Counted from the stretch's first letter, positions 12,411 through 23,147 are shown. The stretch is DNA of 64,000 nucleotides from Botryococcus braunii (GCA_002005505.1 KV908439.1:35001-99000); one strand, 5' to 3'. Numbers and translations: made by a program. Notes: generated by a model not told the origin, from the sequence alone.

Positions 12411-12642
12411 CCTGTTTTTCTGTGTTCTTTTAAATAAAATAAAACCTCTTCGAAGATTTAAATAAAACTATTTGGAATCCATTCCCCATCTCGTTCCTCT
12501 CGCGATACAGGGTTGGGCTTTCCTCTAGGAAAGCCCAACCCTGTATCGCGAGAGGAACGAGATGGGGAATGAATTCCAAATAGTTTTATTTAAATCTTCG
12601 AAGAGGTTTTATTTTATTTAAAAGAACACAGAAAAAACAGGA
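12410..12642. repeat. Near-perfect 233-bp palindrome
   Basis: The left arm runs from CTCCTGTTTTTCTGTGTTC to GGGCTTTCCT; the right arm is its complement, ending GAACACAGAAAAAACAGGAG. The loop is about 2 bp. Arms of about 115 bp differ by only a few bases. The mirrored pairing continues into the flanking pyrimidine (left) and purine (right) tracts. It may be a foldback element or an assembly or replication inverted duplication. Confidence 0.9.
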
Positions 12643-12799
12643 GGGGGGGGAAGGGGGGGAGAGAGAGAGAGATGTTCTCTCTCTGTAACAATAATTGTAG
12701 CTTTTCTGTAGAGAACATTCTCTACATAGAAGCTATAATGCTAAGGTTCAAGTGGGACTAAAAGCCGTCTAGGCTCATATGCATATGAAAGAACAGGGA

Positions 12800-12932
12800 A
12801 GAATATGTATCTAAAGCGGCAGCATGCTTGCCTTCGAAGTATGCGCATGCTTGCCTTCAAGGTATATACCAAGATATGCGCATGCTTGCCTTCAAGATAT
12901 ATACCAAGATATGCGCACGCTTGCCTTCAAGA
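12800..12932. repeat. 37-bp tandem repeat, about 4 units
   Basis: Units of the form ATATGCGCATGCTTGCCTTCAAG followed by ATATATACCAAG. The first unit is shorter (TATGCGCATG after TTCGAAG). Confidence 0.85.
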
Positions 12933-13000
12933 TATATTTTTGAAAGTAACTCACATATTACAATACGCTGATCAGCATAATGAGTCCTTATTATGAGGCA

Positions 13001-13060
13001 TGAGTCCTCATTATCATGACATGCAAGAACGTTCTTGCTTGTCATGATCACGAGGACTCA
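13001..13060. repeat. 30-bp-arm hairpin
   Basis: TGAGTCCTCATTATCATGAC at the left pairs with GTCATGATCACGAGGACTCA at the right around GCAAGAACGTTCTTGC. It is the third foldback within about 2.2 kb. Confidence 0.8.
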
Positions 13061-13234
13061 GCCCATTGACATTTGTGATGAACATGCACGGCAATACCCA
13101 TATGGCAATACCCCGGGGGGAGTCGAGCTTGAGTCACGCGTTTATTGCTTAGTTCTGTAGTGCTTGCCATGGCAGAAAGGGAGTGGAAGAGGGGGGGGGT
13201 AGGGAGGGAGGGAGGAAGGGATGGGGGGGGGAGG

Positions 13235-13371
<137 letters not shown>

Positions 13372-13399
13372 GGGAGGGAGGGAGGGAGGGAGGGGCCAA

Positions 13400-14680
13400 T
13401 ACCCGGGTATGGGAGAGAAAGCCAAGATTAATCTCGTGTGTGTGATCAATCATCATAATGTTTGAATCAAAAATTTGTGGATCTAGCATTCTGCAGGAAA
13501 TTACATAACCACTGGCCAGGAGCCTTACTGCTATAGCTACGTAGCTATAGTGTATACTCCAACCCCACCTGCGTCTTGTGTAGGCGGAAACCCCATGCAT
13601 GCAGCAGGAGTGATGCCTCCCTACTCAACGAACTATGGACCTGAGGACGATACACGAAATGATTACAGACACCTCTCAGACGACTTTGGTTGCCAAACTC
13701 ACCGAAAACTCTGTTGTCTTCTTTCAAACGAAGTGCGTTGAACTGGAAAGTCAGAACCAGTTTTTCATTTTGTAAGCAATTGAGTATCGTGAGAATAGAC
13801 ATATCTGCAGAACTGTTGGGTGGTGGCCACCTGTCTCCGTCTTGTACTTCCAAAGGAAAAAGGAAGATGGGGGCGGGAGCCCTAAACTCCCACCCCGACA
13901 CTTCCGGCAGTGTGACCCATGGGTGTGACCTATTTCCCTCCCCCCAGTATGACTAATAAGGAATACCTGGGACACCACGAAAGAGTAGGTTAGATTGGGT
14001 CCAGACCTACGGTTACCTACCCCTACCCCCCACCCCTCAAGAATTATATCAAACCCTCTGTCTGAAGAGCTAACAAACCCCACAGCATAAACAACCCCCA
14101 CAGCCCAACGCAGGGTGAAAGTGTGAAGTTTAATGTTCGTGTAGTGATCCAAAAATTACATTGTCCTTGTTTTTGTAAACAAGGGAAGGTTGTACCATAT
14201 GTGTACGGCACTAAACCTTAGCTGTACCTCATAATGTCTGCAATGTGAATGATGCCCTGACTGCTCCTGTGACAGCCTATCTTAAGCCAAATAAACTGCC
14301 ATGACACTCGCCAAATAGAGGACATCTGAAACAATTTATAAACCAAACACTTGGACCGCGAGCAATATGCTTAACTTAGGTTCTGACACAAGTGTATCTT
14401 GCTCACCATTTCCAAATTGTCATAAGTGCTGAGGGCATCATGTGCTCCTCTAAAAATAACTGTAAGTGCAATCAAGTAAAACAAACCATTCCAAAGCTGA
14501 TACAACAAGTCCTTGGTGCTTGTCTCAATTCTGCTGAGGTACATTACTCAAAGTTGCATAAAACTATTATTCAATAATGCTCATTGTTCAACATTGCTGC
14601 TCAGATAATGCTCCATTGCTCCAAATCAGTAGCACGAATTACTTTGCTGATGCAACAAATCAGAGGAAACTATCTTCACA
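13400..14680. other. No recognisable gene
   Basis: This stretch has the fourth copy of the dispersed AAACTCCCACCCC repeat (about 13845-13910) and a short palindrome TATAGCTACGTAGCTATA at 13532-13549. A 16-bp match to the segment at 15180-15196 (TTTTTGGATCACTACA in complement) lies at about 14136-14151. Open frames of about 60-130 codons show no domain I recognise. Confidence 0.5.
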
Positions 14681-15491
14681 TCATTGCTGTACTTCTTCCC
14701 ACTCAAACTCATAGTCTGAATCCATAATTTCCTTCTTAATCTCAAGGCTCTGCAGGTCTACTACCATCTTGGCTGCTTTCTTCTCTCTCCTCTCAGCACG
14801 AGTCCTGCTTCTCTTTTTCTTCTTAGGTTGTTGTTGCTGCAAGTTCTGCGGCTGTTCTTGAGGCTGAATAACTGCAGACTGCTCAATTTGTTTCTCTTTC
14901 TCGTCACTACTCTCATGATCCAGCAGTGCTCTTCCCTGGACCATCCCCTTTATGTAATACTGTCTCCACATATCACACTCTCCGTCTGATCTGATAAAAC
15001 ACAACTTCTCTCGATTATATATACACATGCATACACACACACGTCCTAGTATATCAACCCGTTAGGACTGGGAGCCCAGGCCGGATGGATATGCCTGAGA
15101 CTTCACGTGATCACCGTGACCGACGTTACTCACGTGAACGATCACTAAACACACATCATGATTTAACTCACGACATATATGTAGTGATCCAAAAAGGGTC
15201 TGGCCCACCTCCAAGTCCCCATAACCAGTTGTCTGAAGGGGGTTGACCAATTGTTTTTCAAATGTCTGGTGCATCTTAGCAACTTTGGAAACAAACTTCT
15301 GTAAGTCAGATGCTGTTTTGTGCAAAGTATCTGTAATCATTGAAGAAATCCCTCATAATCTCCCTATCAGTCATGCCAGGAAACTTGGATATAATGTCAT
15401 GTAAATGCAAGGTTCTCTTGACCAAGTCACACTGAGTGACTGTGTTGGCCAAGGACTTCTTGGTGGTGTCTGGTTCAGTCATAATGAACAT
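14681..15491 (-). pseudogene. Broken unidentified coding region split by an LTR-like insert
   Basis: Three minus-strand frames look like parts of one protein: 15491-15306 (contains TEPDTTKKS, ISKFPGMTDREIMRDFF), 15352-15185 (KTASDLQKFVSKVAKMHQ, LEVGQTLFGSL) and 15040-14681 (KKKKRSRTRAERREKKAAK, acidic C-terminus). A frameshift lies between the first two, and a 121-bp LTR-like insert separates the last two. It might be a gag remnant, part of the 3' end of gypsy-1, or a decayed host gene; I do not recognise it. Confidence 0.35.
15055..15175 (-). repeat. Solo-LTR-like copy with TATAT target duplication
   Basis: Starts TGTCGTGAGTTAAATC on the minus strand. It is flanked on both sides by TATAT (15050-15054 and 15176-15180). 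The first 80 bp match 38595-38675 nearly perfectly; the last 40 bp are diverged. The matching flanks suggest a solo LTR rather than the 3' end of gypsy-1. Confidence 0.6.
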
Positions 15492-15679
15492 ATAAAGGAA
15501 ACGTGCGACCTCCGACGAATCCGACGGACAAACCGAGGTCGACTACGGACGACTAAACCAAACCGTACGAGAATAATGACACAAAGGGGAGTTGCTGTGG
15601 TATCCCAAGGATTCTCTCACTCTCTCACCCTCCCAGCTCCACCCAGATCACGAACCCCGGAAGCTCCGAATATTCTGAA

Positions 15680-15860
15680 GATCCTTCTGGATGCTGGCGC
15701 AAGTGCCAAAAAGATAAAATCATAAAGGTGGCGCAAGTGCCAATATCTGAAAGGCGCAAGTGCCATAAGACAAAATCATTAGTGCGGCGCAAGTGCCAAT
15801 ATGTGAAAAGGCGCAAGTGCCATAAGACGAAATCCAAAAGACAAAATGAGGGGGAAGCCC
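15680..15860. repeat. GGCGCAAGTGCCA repeat array
   Basis: Six copies of the near-palindromic GGCGCAAGTGCCA, spaced 15-40 bp apart with AAGACAAAATC-type spacers. GGGGAAGCCCC hairpin units follow at 15850-15985. Both lie downstream of the gypsy-1 pol ORF, probably in its 3' untranslated region. Confidence 0.7.
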
Positions 15861-16099
15861 CTGAAAATAAGGTACAGCAAGATAAGGTACAGGCCAGAGG
15901 CCATGCCTTAGCATTACTGCAAGAAAAGGGGGAAGCCCCAAAGTATAAAAGCATTGTAAAAGACATGGGGAAAGCCCCAAAACATGACCTGTAGAGTGCT
16001 GCCAGATATCTGAAGGCTCTCTGATATTCTATGGTCAGTGCTGCAAATCAATGAAACTCCATGCACCTGCAGAGGAAATTACTTCTACTACCCCCACAT

Positions 16100-19000
16100 T
16101 TAATGCTCAAGTTCCAGGCGGTTGACGATTTCATACTGCCGAAGCGCTGCGTGATGATTGTTGGGAGCGAATTCAGTGACATACTGAAATTCGTAATCTC
16201 TTGTATTGTGCACTCTCCCCCCCCCGTCACGAAGCGGTTCGTGGAATTTCACTAAGTGTGAAGTGTGTCGTTTGAACAGCCTGGCTTCTTTGAACCTAGT
16301 TTTGCCAGTGCGTAAAACAGCAATCGTTTTTGAGTCATTGAGAGACACAACTTCAAAGGGACCCTTAAGTCCAGTTTGTAAAGGGCCAGAAATGGGTGTG
16401 AGTTCTAAAACTAAATCCCCCACCTGAAGATCTGTGCATTTGCGTTTACCACGTGTCTTGAGAGAGCGCCCAACAATGTTTTTGTGCATGGCATAGTCCA
16501 AAGCACGGGCCACTTGATCATACTGCTCTATCAGACGGTCTTGCAAGTTGCACACATGATGTTCAGGGGAAAGGGCTTCTGCCACATTTACAAGCACGTC
16601 TCTCACAGCTAAAGGCAATTTTGGAGCAAATCCATACAACATTTCAGCTGGGGAAAAGTTGCGGAGTGACGTGTGCTTGCGAGACATGTACGCTTGTAAC
16701 ACAATGGGCAGGGACAAAGACCAATCAGTGGGATGATCATTGTAGTGCTTCTGTAACATGTTTTTGACCGTTTGCACAAGCCGTTCTACTACGCCATTAG
16801 CAGAAGGATGGTTTGGAGATATTTGTATGTGATAGATACCAAGGCGAGATAGCATGTGTGCAAAGTCAGCAGCGAATTCGTTCCCATTATCAGAGGTTAG
16901 CACTGCAGGCACGCCATACCTACAAATCCAAGCATGATAGAAGGCACGGGATACTGAAAAAGGGGTTTTATCATCTATGGACATGAGTTCAGCTACTTTA
17001 GTAAAATAGTCAACCATGACCACAACCCAGATTTTCGACTTATCCTGTTTACCATTTTTGTCCTTTGCTAACATGCGTGGGATTGGTCCAAATAAATCAA
17101 TATGAACATGATTCATAGGTCCAAACAGTGCAGGTTTTTGCATGAGAGGTGGTGTTGGAGTTGCGGCTTTCGCCTTCTGACAGGGTTCGCATGTACGTAC
17201 GAAAAGTTCAACATCAGCCTTGATTCCAGGCCAATGGAAATGCAAATGCAATACTACCAAAGTTTGAGCAATGCCAGGGTGCGCAAGAACATCATGTATC
17301 ATTGCTATAACATCCCAACGAAACTCAACGGGCGGACACACTAACCATCGCGGGGGCTTACCTCTGATCTTCTTAAAGACCATGAGCCAATCTGGAATTG
17401 ATGGGTGTGTAGTAAAGTAGGATCCTCTTCTTCTAAATTCTGCTGCGAGCTTTGGAGGAAGGCTAACCAACATGTCCAAATTATGTTCTGACTGTATGTA
17501 CTCCATAAACAAAGGATCCCTGTACGGATCATGTCTGTGGTGGCAAAGTGGCGTTCCAATCTTCCTGAGCTCCTCAATCTTTAGTTTTCCCCCCTTGCCT
17601 AGGTAGGGATCACATGCAGGACAGAACCAACATCCTCCCGGAACAGTCGAACGAGGAGGGAAAAGACATCTAAGATGAAAGCATCTATTGCAACCATCAC
17701 AAAGCACAATGTTGTCATCCCCTTGAGGAAATCCACAAATGACACAAGGTATTGAATCCAAATCACTCTGTTTCTGGGGGTTAGTCTGCCAGGTGGGAGT
17801 CACAGCACATACATGCAATACCTCAGAATGCACACAACGCGAGAGACAGTCAGCGACAAGATTATCAGCACCCTTCTTGTATCTGATATCTATGTCAAAT
17901 TCCTGCAATCTTATTGCCCAACGCTCTAACTTGCTATTTGAGTGCCTCTTTGAGTCAAGGTATTGAAGAGGCGAGTGATCAGTGTACGCAATAAAACGCC
18001 TGCCATGTAAGAAGGGACGGAATTTCTCACAGGCCCACACAAGTGCAAGACACTCACCCTCAGTAGGTGAATAATTTCTTTCAGCGTCTTTCAAGGTTTT
18101 TGAGGCAAAAGCAATAGGGTGATCAAAATGAATGCCATTCTCATTTTTGACAGGATCCGGCTGACTCAACACGGCACCTATTGCCGTCTTTGACCAGTCA
18201 GTCGTAAGTATAAAAGGCAAATTGAAATTCGGAGCACGCAACACTGGCTCAGATGCCAGACGATGTTTCACTTGTTCAAAAGCGACCTGACAGTCAGGGG
18301 TCCAATGAAATACAGAAGTCTTTTTAAGCAAGCGGGACATAGGTTCAGTAATTCTTGCAAAGTTCTCCACATACTCACGATAATATCCAGCAGCACCTAG
18401 CACGGACCTAGTGGTAGAGACATCCCTAGGTGTAGGCAAATTTAGTATTGCTGCAACATTATCAGGGTCAGGACGCAAGCAACCTTGTCCTACTACATGC
18501 CCTAAAGTCTTCAAATACTCAGCACCAAATATGCACTTAGGTCTCTTAAGTTTGATTTTGTGTTGAACAAGTTTCTCAAAAGTGTCCCTTATGTGTCTAA
18601 CATGATCTTCCCAAGTGTTCGAAAATACATGCACGTCATCCAAGTAAGCATGAGAGAAGAGGGCAGCACCAAGCACATTGTCCATGAGACGTTGAAATGT
18701 ACTTGAAGCATTTCTCAAACCAAAGGGCATCCTCAGCCATTCATATTTTCCTTCATGTGTCACAAATGCAGTATATTTGGTATGTTCCGGATGCATTTGA
18801 ACTTGCCAAAATGCTGAAGCAATGTCCATGGCGGAGAAATATTTTGCAGGAGCCATCTTTCTAAGCATGCTTTCAATTAAAGGCAAAGGATAGGGATCTG
18901 AGACAGTACACGCATTAAGTGGACGGAAGTCAATGCACAGTCTAAGGGTGTTATCGTGCTTTTTCACAATTACAGGTGCGGAAACCCAAGGAGAAGTGGA

Positions 19001-19513
19001 GTGCTTGATAATGCCAAGGTCACCAGACAAAAATTCTTTCTCTCTCTCAGAATACGTAGACATGTTACGGAATTTGGAAGGTGGGTACGAATCTGGCTTG
19101 AGATGGATTTGATGACATATACTGGGATCAGAAATGCATCCTAAATCATCTTTGCCAGAGCTGAACAATTCAGCAAACTCTTCCAACAGGTTTTCAATGT
19201 CTTTTTGCTTATCAGGATCCAGGCTACTAGTTTGTGGGGTGACTTTAATATCACACAAGCGAGGACAAGCATCAGACAACCTGTCATACGGTTCCACTTC
19301 ATGCATAGAAGCAAGTGTGGAAGAGAGAGGGGTCTCAGCAGGGATACCACTGGAGGAAGTGTATCCTCCCAACTTGAGAGAAAATGGAAGGACCGCTGTA
19401 TCCACTCTGCATTCTCTCATTAGTTGAATAACTTCATCGAAATCATAAATTTCATCCGGCACGCGATGCTCGTACGTGCGGTCGTCAAATACACATTCAA
19501 AATAAAGTTCCAT
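16100..19513 (-). CDS. Gypsy-1 pol: reverse transcriptase, RNase H, PHD finger, integrase
   Basis: 1,137-residue open frame. The RT domain spans about residues 110-400 with [18 protein letters not shown] and catalytic YLDD at about 289. RNase H follows (TTDWSKTAIGAVLSQ, FASKTLKDAERNYS, YTDHSPLQYL). A PHD finger lies at about 590-636 with the full C4HC3 set (CVIC, LCDGC, FHLRC, CPAC). The H2C2 integrase zinc region is at about 740 (HDVLAHPG, CEPCQKAK). The DDE core shows HIDLFGP, TSDNGNEF and NGVVERL (about 804-912). The C-terminal part contains VGDLVLELTP and KGPFEVV, an SH3-like tail. I see no chromodomain. Placement of a PHD finger between RNase H and integrase is unusual. It could help chromatin targeting, which is inference. 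Confidence 0.92.
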   Translation of the reverse strand: MELYFECVFDDRTYEHRVPDEIYDFDEVIQLMRECRVDTAVLPFSLKLGGYTSSSGIPAETPLSSTLASMHEVEPYDRLSDACPRLCDIKVTPQTSSLDPDKQKDIENLLEEFAELFSSGKDDLGCISDPSICHQIHLKPDSYPPSKFRNMSTYSEREKEFLSGDLGIIKHSTSPWVSAPVIVKKHDNTLRLCIDFRPLNACTVSDPYPLPLIESMLRKMAPAKYFSAMDIASAFWQVQMHPEHTKYTAFVTHEGKYEWLRMPFGLRNASSTFQRLMDNVLGAALFSHAYLDDVHVFSNTWEDHVRHIRDTFEKLVQHKIKLKRPKCIFGAEYLKTLGHVVGQGCLRPDPDNVAAILNLPTPRDVSTTRSVLGAAGYYREYVENFARITEPMSRLLKKTSVFHWTPDCQVAFEQVKHRLASEPVLRAPNFNLPFILTTDWSKTAIGAVLSQPDPVKNENGIHFDHPIAFASKTLKDAERNYSPTEGECLALVWACEKFRPFLHGRRFIAYTDHSPLQYLDSKRHSNSKLERWAIRLQEFDIDIRYKKGADNLVADCLSRCVHSEVLHVCAVTPTWQTNPQKQSDLDSIPCVICGFPQGDDNIVLCDGCNRCFHLRCLFPPRSTVPGGCWFCPACDPYLGKGGKLKIEELRKIGTPLCHHRHDPYRDPLFMEYIQSEHNLDMLVSLPPKLAAEFRRRGSYFTTHPSIPDWLMVFKKIRGKPPRWLVCPPVEFRWDVIAMIHDVLAHPGIAQTLVVLHLHFHWPGIKADVELFVRTCEPCQKAKAATPTPPLMQKPALFGPMNHVHIDLFGPIPRMLAKDKNGKQDKSKIWVVVMVDYFTKVAELMSIDDKTPFSVSRAFYHAWICRYGVPAVLTSDNGNEFAADFAHMLSRLGIYHIQISPNHPSANGVVERLVQTVKNMLQKHYNDHPTDWSLSLPIVLQAYMSRKHTSLRNFSPAEMLYGFAPKLPLAVRDVLVNVAEALSPEHHVCNLQDRLIEQYDQVARALDYAMHKNIVGRSLKTRGKRKCTDLQVGDLVLELTPISGPLQTGLKGPFEVVSLNDSKTIAVLRTGKTRFKEARLFKRHTSHLVKFHEPLRDGGGRVHNTRDYEFQYVTEFAPNNHHAALRQYEIVNRLELEH

Positions 19514-19565
19514 GATAGCTGATTACAAATATTGGCAGTGAAAAAGACCTGTCCTCCCCGTCACA

Positions 19566-20303
19566 CTAGGATGCGACCACTAGGGTCATCCGTTTAGTTT
19601 TGAACGACAGGGGAAGCAGTTGGTACTCACGGCTGGGATTGTGCGAGGGATCCAGTATATTGTCACGTGGCAAGCCTATTGCAAATTGTGATCTGGCAGG
19701 CTTTAACTGGACATCATACTGTAGCATAAATGCCCAACCTATCAAATAGTCAATAGCTAGGTTATCAATGATCAAGAACGTAGAAACATAAAAGGCTTTA
19801 TCCATGCACATAATGACATCTTCAACCACTCGCATTGTCATGGTATGGCTTCTACCATCTGCCATATTGATGCGAAATGGGCGGATACCTTTGATTTGTT
19901 CACTAGAAAATAAATGCTGATTGGCTGCATAAGCTTTGGCGCTCATCAAATTTACATTGCAGCCCGTGTCAAAATGACCAGTACGTACCGCCATGGGCGA
20001 AAATTGCGTGGGCTTGGAATCTTTGGAAATTGCAGGTTTCATGAATGCAAACTTGAACTCAGGCATGGAAGCTGTCGGAATGAAGATAGTGGGTACCTGA
20101 TTGATTGCAGCTTGTGCAAAATCCGAAGTTAGTGGCTGAGGAAAAGCCTCAGCAATCTGCATCGCTGGAGTCAAAAGGTGAACAATAGGAATATCGTTAC
20201 TGTTGAAAGCCTTAGCTGGAATGCAGTCAAGTGGTTCAATGTAAATTGGGTGTTGAAACATCCCTGCAGTTGGTGGACTAAGCCCTGCAGTAGGTTGCCC
20301 CAT
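19566..20303 (-). CDS. Gypsy-1 aspartic protease region
   Basis: 245-residue frame with the retropepsin motif HFDTGCNVNLMS at about residue 108, then DYLIGWAFM, the usual hydrophobic second half. Upstream sequence in another frame (about 20596-20310; KNPKFPKFVDACDD, then a G run) is probably the C-terminal end of gag/pro, displaced by a frame change at the G15 tract at 20350-20364. The start codon is a guess; a frameshift or fusion product is possible. Confidence 0.75.
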   Translation of the reverse strand: MGQPTAGLSPPTAGMFQHPIYIEPLDCIPAKAFNSNDIPIVHLLTPAMQIAEAFPQPLTSDFAQAAINQVPTIFIPTASMPEFKFAFMKPAISKDSKPTQFSPMAVRTGHFDTGCNVNLMSAKAYAANQHLFSSEQIKGIRPFRINMADGRSHTMTMRVVEDVIMCMDKAFYVSTFLIIDNLAIDYLIGWAFMLQYDVQLKPARSQFAIGLPRDNILDPSHNPSREYQLLPLSFKTKRMTLVVAS

Positions 20304-20607
20304 CCCTGCACTGGTCTGATTGGGGGTGCCTGCACCAGCGTGGAAGAACTCCCCCCCCCCCCCCCTTGCGCAGGCAGCTCCTGGCCGTTGCAGGAGCAGG
20401 TGAAAGCAATATTTTCTTCAGCTGCAACAAGGTTTAAGGCGGACCCAATCTTCACCAGTGTGTGTTGGGCATCTACGGATTTTGGAGAAAATAAGTCATC
20501 ACAAGCATCAACAAACTTAGGAAATTTGGGGTTTTTGCTCAGTTTTACAAGTCCTGCAAGAGTGGTTGTGATAACAGAGTTGGCAATACTGTGGCATCCT
20601 TTATACC

Positions 20608-20691
20608 GGGTTCCGTGCCCAACGGTACCCCCACAAAATTTTTCGGTTAGTTAGCGAGATTCAGTCGGGCTGCGGGGTTATAAATGTAGGT
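20608..20691 (-). repeat. Gypsy-2 left terminal repeat (3' LTR)
   Basis: 84 bp identical by eye to 35295-35378, extended to about 89 bp with one mismatch. The target duplication TGGCA lies at 20592-20596 and 35379-35383, which puts the element edge at 20597. The ends are not TG..CA and no purine tract precedes the repeat. Confidence 0.75.
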
Positions 20692-20699
20692 TCGAATCG

Positions 20700-22234
20700 A
20701 TTGGTCGGATCGCCACCCGGGTTTGTGAGGCCCCGGGACCTAGCACTTGGGAGGGACCTACTGGACCGCTCCCGGTCTTGCGACCGGTCTTTCGGACGAT
20801 AACCGGAGGCTGGCTCCGATCGCGGTTAGGCTAGCACGGCTCTGACTGGTGGGGCTGGACTCGTGCTGGACCTTGTGGTTAAAGAGTTATTAGATTACTA
20901 TCGGTTTTCTTAAAAGGTTTCTGTTCTCCAGGATGTGTGTTTTCTTCCTATTGTGTTTTCTTGAAGTTCATCCGGGTCTTCCGGATCAGGGTTTAGGCGG
21001 CTTACGGCTACGTCGCGGCTATTGCTCAGATGTTTCTCTGCTGTTGTGAGGACCTAGAATATGATTATTTCAAAGTCTCTGTGGGGTTGGATGGTGGTGT
21101 GCGTTTGATCTCGTGGTGAGGTTTGTGAGGCCGTGTATGGTGTAAGTTTGTCGTCTTACTAACAAGGGTATTGTTCTACTCACGTTTATCTTTCAACTTG
21201 ACAAGTTAATTATGACAATGTTATTTCACATTCAGTAGGAATTTGGGTGTTACCAAACAAATTAACGGTTACCACCGGGACGATCAATGGCCAAACTCGG
21301 CAAGTCAGTGGTGTCACAATAAGTACTATATTACAGCAAGTGATGTGTTTCAGAAACAATCCAAATAACAGGTCAAACAATCAACATCCCTATTTCGCCG
21401 GGGGCCGCGGACAGACACGGAGTTGGGGCGCTATGCTTTACACGCAACTTTCCGAATTATACTGTTACTTGTGGGCCGGGGGCTGAGCCCCTAATATACA
21501 CTCCCCTCTAGTAATACGTACAGCATCCCAAGCCGTATTAACACATGCCCTCACATGATCAAGGGCGGCTAAAACACTGCCAACACATCGATCAGCGGAC
21601 GGCTAAAAGTCAAAGTTCCTCGTGCCGAACTGCATGGCACCTACCGAGTACCAAAGTCTCCGCGAACATTCAATTCCAACCGTTGCTTCGAATGAAATCA
21701 CCGGAATACACAATTTTGCCCTCAGGACCTAAATCAGGGACAAATACCCCAGTCCAGGTACAAAAGGGTAAAGACAAGCGCCATTTTTCCACGACTTTAT
21801 GAAACGTCAAATAAGAGCCATAATAAAAGCTGTACAAGTCCGATTGAGGGTCGTTTACTAATCACCTTTGTGGCTACGCCAAATACACACATTGTCAGTT
21901 TAAATCAATCGGATGGCCACCAATGTACACGGTCACACTCCAGTTCACGACATATGTGGCATCCTTTCCCCCCCCCTTGAAAAAGAGAAAGTCTGGAACG
22001 ACTTTCGAGAGTGTTTGTCGAGAGGACTAAAGAGCATAAAGTACAATGCCTATGACATAAGGTACAAATAGTACGGGTATTCAATTCTGTCTTGTACTCA
22101 CGCATGTAGGAATTCTTTCCTCCTCTAAGGGATGGTCTTACTAATATCTTCGTGATATCATAATGTATTGAACTTAATATATTTTACTGAATAAGGTACA
22201 ACATGTACTGCATCAAGTGTACTGCCTATGGTCA
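20700..22234. other. 3' part of gypsy-2 without recognised coding domains
   Basis: Frames here are short and show no family signature. ATAAGGTACA-like motifs occur at 22056 and 22192; the same motif is in the copia LTR. The region may be 3' untranslated sequence or another degraded insert. Confidence 0.4.
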
Positions 22235-22864
22235 TCAAGGGATGCCCATTTTACACCACCAGAGTTCGAATGCATCAGATTGCTTCCACCTTGAAGGTGT
22301 ACATGTCTGATAAAAGCAAGTTTCTCGGGACCAGAGCCGGTGTGACATCCTTCTCCATCTTTGGGCTTCCAAACCCTCCAAATTCAATTGGTCCAGCCAG
22401 ATTATTGCTCGGATGCGCCGAGGTATTGCATGTTCCTTGTTAAGATATCCATGATAGTAGAACGACTCCAATTGTGTCGGCTGCATGCGGCACGCTTGGT
22501 CTTTGCTCATTGTTCCTTGAACAGCTCCTTGTACTTCGTCCTTGCCGCAAGGTACTTTGTAGGTATCGATGTCCATTGCTGCGCGTTGGGAAGGTGATTC
22601 ATAATGCACCACCGCCTTTGCGGCATCACCGTTGTTCATCGGGGACCCTTGGCCCATGAGTATAGATGCGCGGGGCTGAATTGCTCTTCGCTTACATATG
22701 CCATCCAATTCCAAACTCCAACATTCCCTCAAGATACTGCTTTGGCTCAAGTCCTTTGAAGCAAGCTTCTTCTCATTCACGGTCTTTCTTCGTAGGAAGG
22801 ATGCGACCTTCAGCACTCTACCGGTAGTGGTATAACTTACTTTAAACATTTTCAATGCGTGCAA
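22235..22864 (-). CDS. Unidentified 209-residue ORF in the 3' part of gypsy-2
   Basis: Open frame without recognisable motif. It is basic near the N-terminus (FLRRKTVNEKKL). It lies downstream of the truncated pol, where integrase would be expected, but lacks HHCC and DDE signatures. It could be an accessory retroelement frame or chance. Confidence 0.25.
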   Translation of the reverse strand: MHALKMFKVSYTTTGRVLKVASFLRRKTVNEKKLASKDLSQSSILRECWSLELDGICKRRAIQPRASILMGQGSPMNNGDAAKAVVHYESPSQRAAMDIDTYKVPCGKDEVQGAVQGTMSKDQACRMQPTQLESFYYHGYLNKEHAIPRRIRAIIWLDQLNLEGLEAQRWRRMSHRLWSRETCFYQTCTPSRWKQSDAFELWWCKMGIP

Positions 22865-22869
22865 TACTA

Positions 22870-23147
22870 TTCCTTTTCTAATTATTTCCTTTAGTCCTTT
22901 TATTGGTGGCTGGGATGGTACTTCCCAACGGTGGGTATTGATTCCCTCCAGGTCTTTCCTTTAGAATTTTGGGAAACAAGCGTGCTGCCGTCGTAGTACT
23001 CCTTAACAATGTCAAGTCGGCCCTCGTACCATGGTACTGTCCTTGGGCCAAATCCTCTGGTGGCCTTTCGTACAAGTGGCCAGTTGCGGGTCCTTCATTC
23101 AATAGGGAATTCTTTGGCGGCAAAATAGTAGTTCTGGGCCCGGCGTG
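22870..23147 (-). pseudogene. Gypsy-2 integrase N-terminal remnant
   Basis: After the pol stop at 23148, another minus-strand frame reads [16 protein letters not shown], stop, then NWPLVRKATRGFG and RTVPWYEGRLDIVKEYYDG. This resembles the stretch before and at the start of the H2C2 domain of gypsy integrases. Similarity ends there, so the catalytic core seems deleted. Confidence 0.5.

Noticed and set aside
13545..14152. Minus-strand frames of 118 and 133 codons
   Set aside because: No recognisable motif; they overlap a dispersed repeat and have frames open on the opposite strand too.
20640..20715. tRNA-like segment with a GGTTCGAATC B-box match
   Set aside because: The flanking stems do not pair (GTAGG has no CCTAC partner) and no acceptor stem can be drawn. 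It lies at the gypsy-2 terminal repeat edge.
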